This document shows, piece after piece, positions 6,507 through 7,556 of a stretch of 7,556 bases of DNA (its first letter is position 1; each line of letters begins with the position of its first letter). The notes beneath the pieces are model-generated. The model had not been told where the DNA came from and did not search any database. It saw only the letters and a list, made by a program, of their open reading frames with translations. A program made the translations under genes and the position numbers. Source of the DNA: NORP240 sp942492445. GTDB lineage: Bacteria; Pseudomonadota; Gammaproteobacteria; Pseudomonadales; Pseudohongiellaceae. The stretch is taken from positions 1-7,556 of the forward strand of contig CALOEW010000048.1 of NCBI GenBank assembly GCA_942492445.1. The letters run 5' to 3'.

Positions 6507-7459
6507 ATGACTGACGACACCCAACACCACCGCCTCATTATTCTCGGTTCCGGCCCAGCCGGTTACACGGCTTCCATCTATGCCGCCAGAGCCAACCTGG
6601 ATCCGGTCGTTATCACCGGTCTGCAACAGGGTGGGCAGCTCACCACCACCACCGATGTGGACAACTGGCCGGGTGACGTGGAGGGCCTGCAGGGCCCGGA
6701 CCTGATGGAGCGCATGAAAAACCATGCGGAACGCTTTGAATCAAAGATCATTTTTGATCATATCAATAAAGTCGATCTGAGCCAACGGCCATTTGTACTG
6801 AAAGGCGACAGTGGTGCCTACAGCTGCGACGCCCTGATTATCGCCACCGGCGCATCGGCCCAGTACCTGGGGCTGCCATCCGAGCAGGCATTCATGGGCC
6901 GCGGCGTCAGCGCCTGTGCTACCTGTGATGGATTTTTCTACCGCAGCAAGCCAGTTGCCGTGATCGGCGGCGGCAACACCGCGGTCGAAGAAGCACTGTA
7001 CCTGTCCAATATCGCCTGCCACGTCACCCTGGTGCATCGCCGCGACAGCCTGCGGGCGGAAAAATTCTGCAGGACAAGCTGTTGGAAAAGGCCGAAACCG
7101 GCAATATCAGCCTGCTGTGGAACCACGTACTCGAGGAGGTCCTCGGTGACAACATGGGGGTCACCGGAATTCAGATCCAACAGGTGAACAGCAAGGAAAT
7201 CACCTCTCTGACTGTAGACGGGGTTTTTATTGCCATCGGTCACGTTCCCAACTCCGAAATCTTCCAGGGGCAACTGGAAATGAGCAACGGCTACGTGAAG
7301 ATTCGCAGCGGCACCAATGGTGACGCGACCCGGACCAGCGTGGAAGGCGTATTCGCCGCCGGCGATATTGCCGACCATGTGTACCGTCAGGCGGTGACCA
7401 GCGCCGGTTTCGGCTGCATGGCGGCCCTGGATGCTGAAAAATTTCTCGACAGCCAGTAA
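6507..7459 (+). pseudogene. trxB: Thioredoxin reductase TrxB, disrupted by a one-base frameshift
   Basis: Cytoplasmic FAD enzyme that passes electrons from NADPH to thioredoxin. From the ATG at 6507 (AGGA at 6496-6499, 7-nt spacer) the frame encodes GSGPAG (14-19, FAD), the redox-active CATC (Cys137 and Cys140), GGGNTA (154-159, NADPH) and HRR (177-179, NADPH 2'-phosphate), then leaves homology after RAEK (residue 186) and stops at 7187. The rest of the family sequence continues in the next frame from 7064 (ILQDKLLEKAETGN) through GVFIAIGHVPN to the C-terminal FAD motif GVFAAGDIADHVYRQA and a stop at 7457-7459. The break is at the five A's at 7060-7064: six would restore one 317-aa protein, close to the 321 aa of E. 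coli TrxB. As written, the product would be about 226 aa and lack the C-terminal FAD segment. All motifs on both sides are intact, so a sequencing error or very recent mutation is more likely than an old pseudogene. Confidence 0.93.
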
Positions 7460-7479
7460 CGCGAAGCCGGCTGCATCCC

Positions 7480-7556
7480 ATGGTATTTACCTGGCTGGAC
7501 CCTGATTTTATCGATTTCCCGGACGTGGAAACCGCGCTGAGTGATCCCAATGGGCT
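7480..7556 (+). CDS. aat: Leucyl/phenylalanyl-tRNA-protein transferase, first 25 codons only
   Basis: Enzyme that transfers Leu or Phe from aminoacyl-tRNA to proteins with N-terminal Arg or Lys, marking them for ClpS/ClpAP degradation. Only the N-terminus is in the window: it begins MVFTWLDPDFIDFP and ends in SDPNGL at the edge. The pattern (W-L, then DFP, then a helix ending in PNGL) matches the start of Aat proteins as I remember them from Pseudomonas and E. coli, where PNGLLA.GGDL follows. It starts 20 nt after the trxB stop, and trxB-aat is a known neighbour pair in gammaproteobacteria, so cotranscription is likely. The Shine-Dalgarno is poor. The call rests on about 25 residues plus synteny. 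Confidence 0.88.
   Translation, partial: MVFTWLDPDFIDFPDVETALSDPNG

Overview
The window looks like core chromosome of a moderately GC-rich gammaproteobacterium. The gene order serS - crcB - rarA - lolA - ftsK on the minus strand, divergent from trxB - aat on the plus strand, matches the arrangement I know from Pseudomonas and related marine gammaproteobacteria. The short-linker FtsK (771 aa, against about 1,330 in E. coli) also fits that side of the class, not the enterics. I cannot name a genus from the sequence alone.

Layout. Positions 1-1238 (minus) hold seryl-tRNA synthetase, lacking only its last residues beyond the left edge. Positions 1290-1667 (minus) hold the fluoride channel CrcB/FluC, which overlaps by 4 nt (ATGA) the end of rarA, a replication-fork AAA+ ATPase (1664-3040). 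Then come lolA, the periplasmic lipoprotein chaperone (3072-3728), and ftsK, the septal DNA translocase (3881-6196). All five genes point the same way with gaps of -4 to 152 nt and no convincing terminator between them, so they probably form one transcription unit read from ftsK toward serS. A 310-nt intergenic region (6197-6506) holds a likely extended -10 promoter for ftsK, a likely sigma70 promoter for trxB, and a GC-rich trxB leader of about 150 nt with repeats. On the plus strand trxB (thioredoxin reductase, 6507-7459) is followed after 20 nt by the first 77 nt of aat (leucyl/phenylalanyl-tRNA-protein transferase).

How the genes fit together. The set is housekeeping: chromosome segregation at division (FtsK), fork maintenance (RarA), outer-membrane lipoprotein delivery (LolA), fluoride resistance (CrcB), translation (SerRS), redox balance (TrxB) and N-end-rule tagging (Aat). 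They share a neighbourhood, not a pathway.

The one clear anomaly is that trxB is broken by a single-base frameshift at a run of five A's (7060-7064). One extra A restores a full-length 317-aa enzyme, so this is either a sequencing or assembly error or a very recent mutation. The trxB leader carries three CCTGAC copies and one GTCAGG that could pair with any of them, which is the best candidate for unexplained structure. I found no mobile element, CRISPR array, RNA gene or novel multi-gene system. This is an ordinary conserved region.
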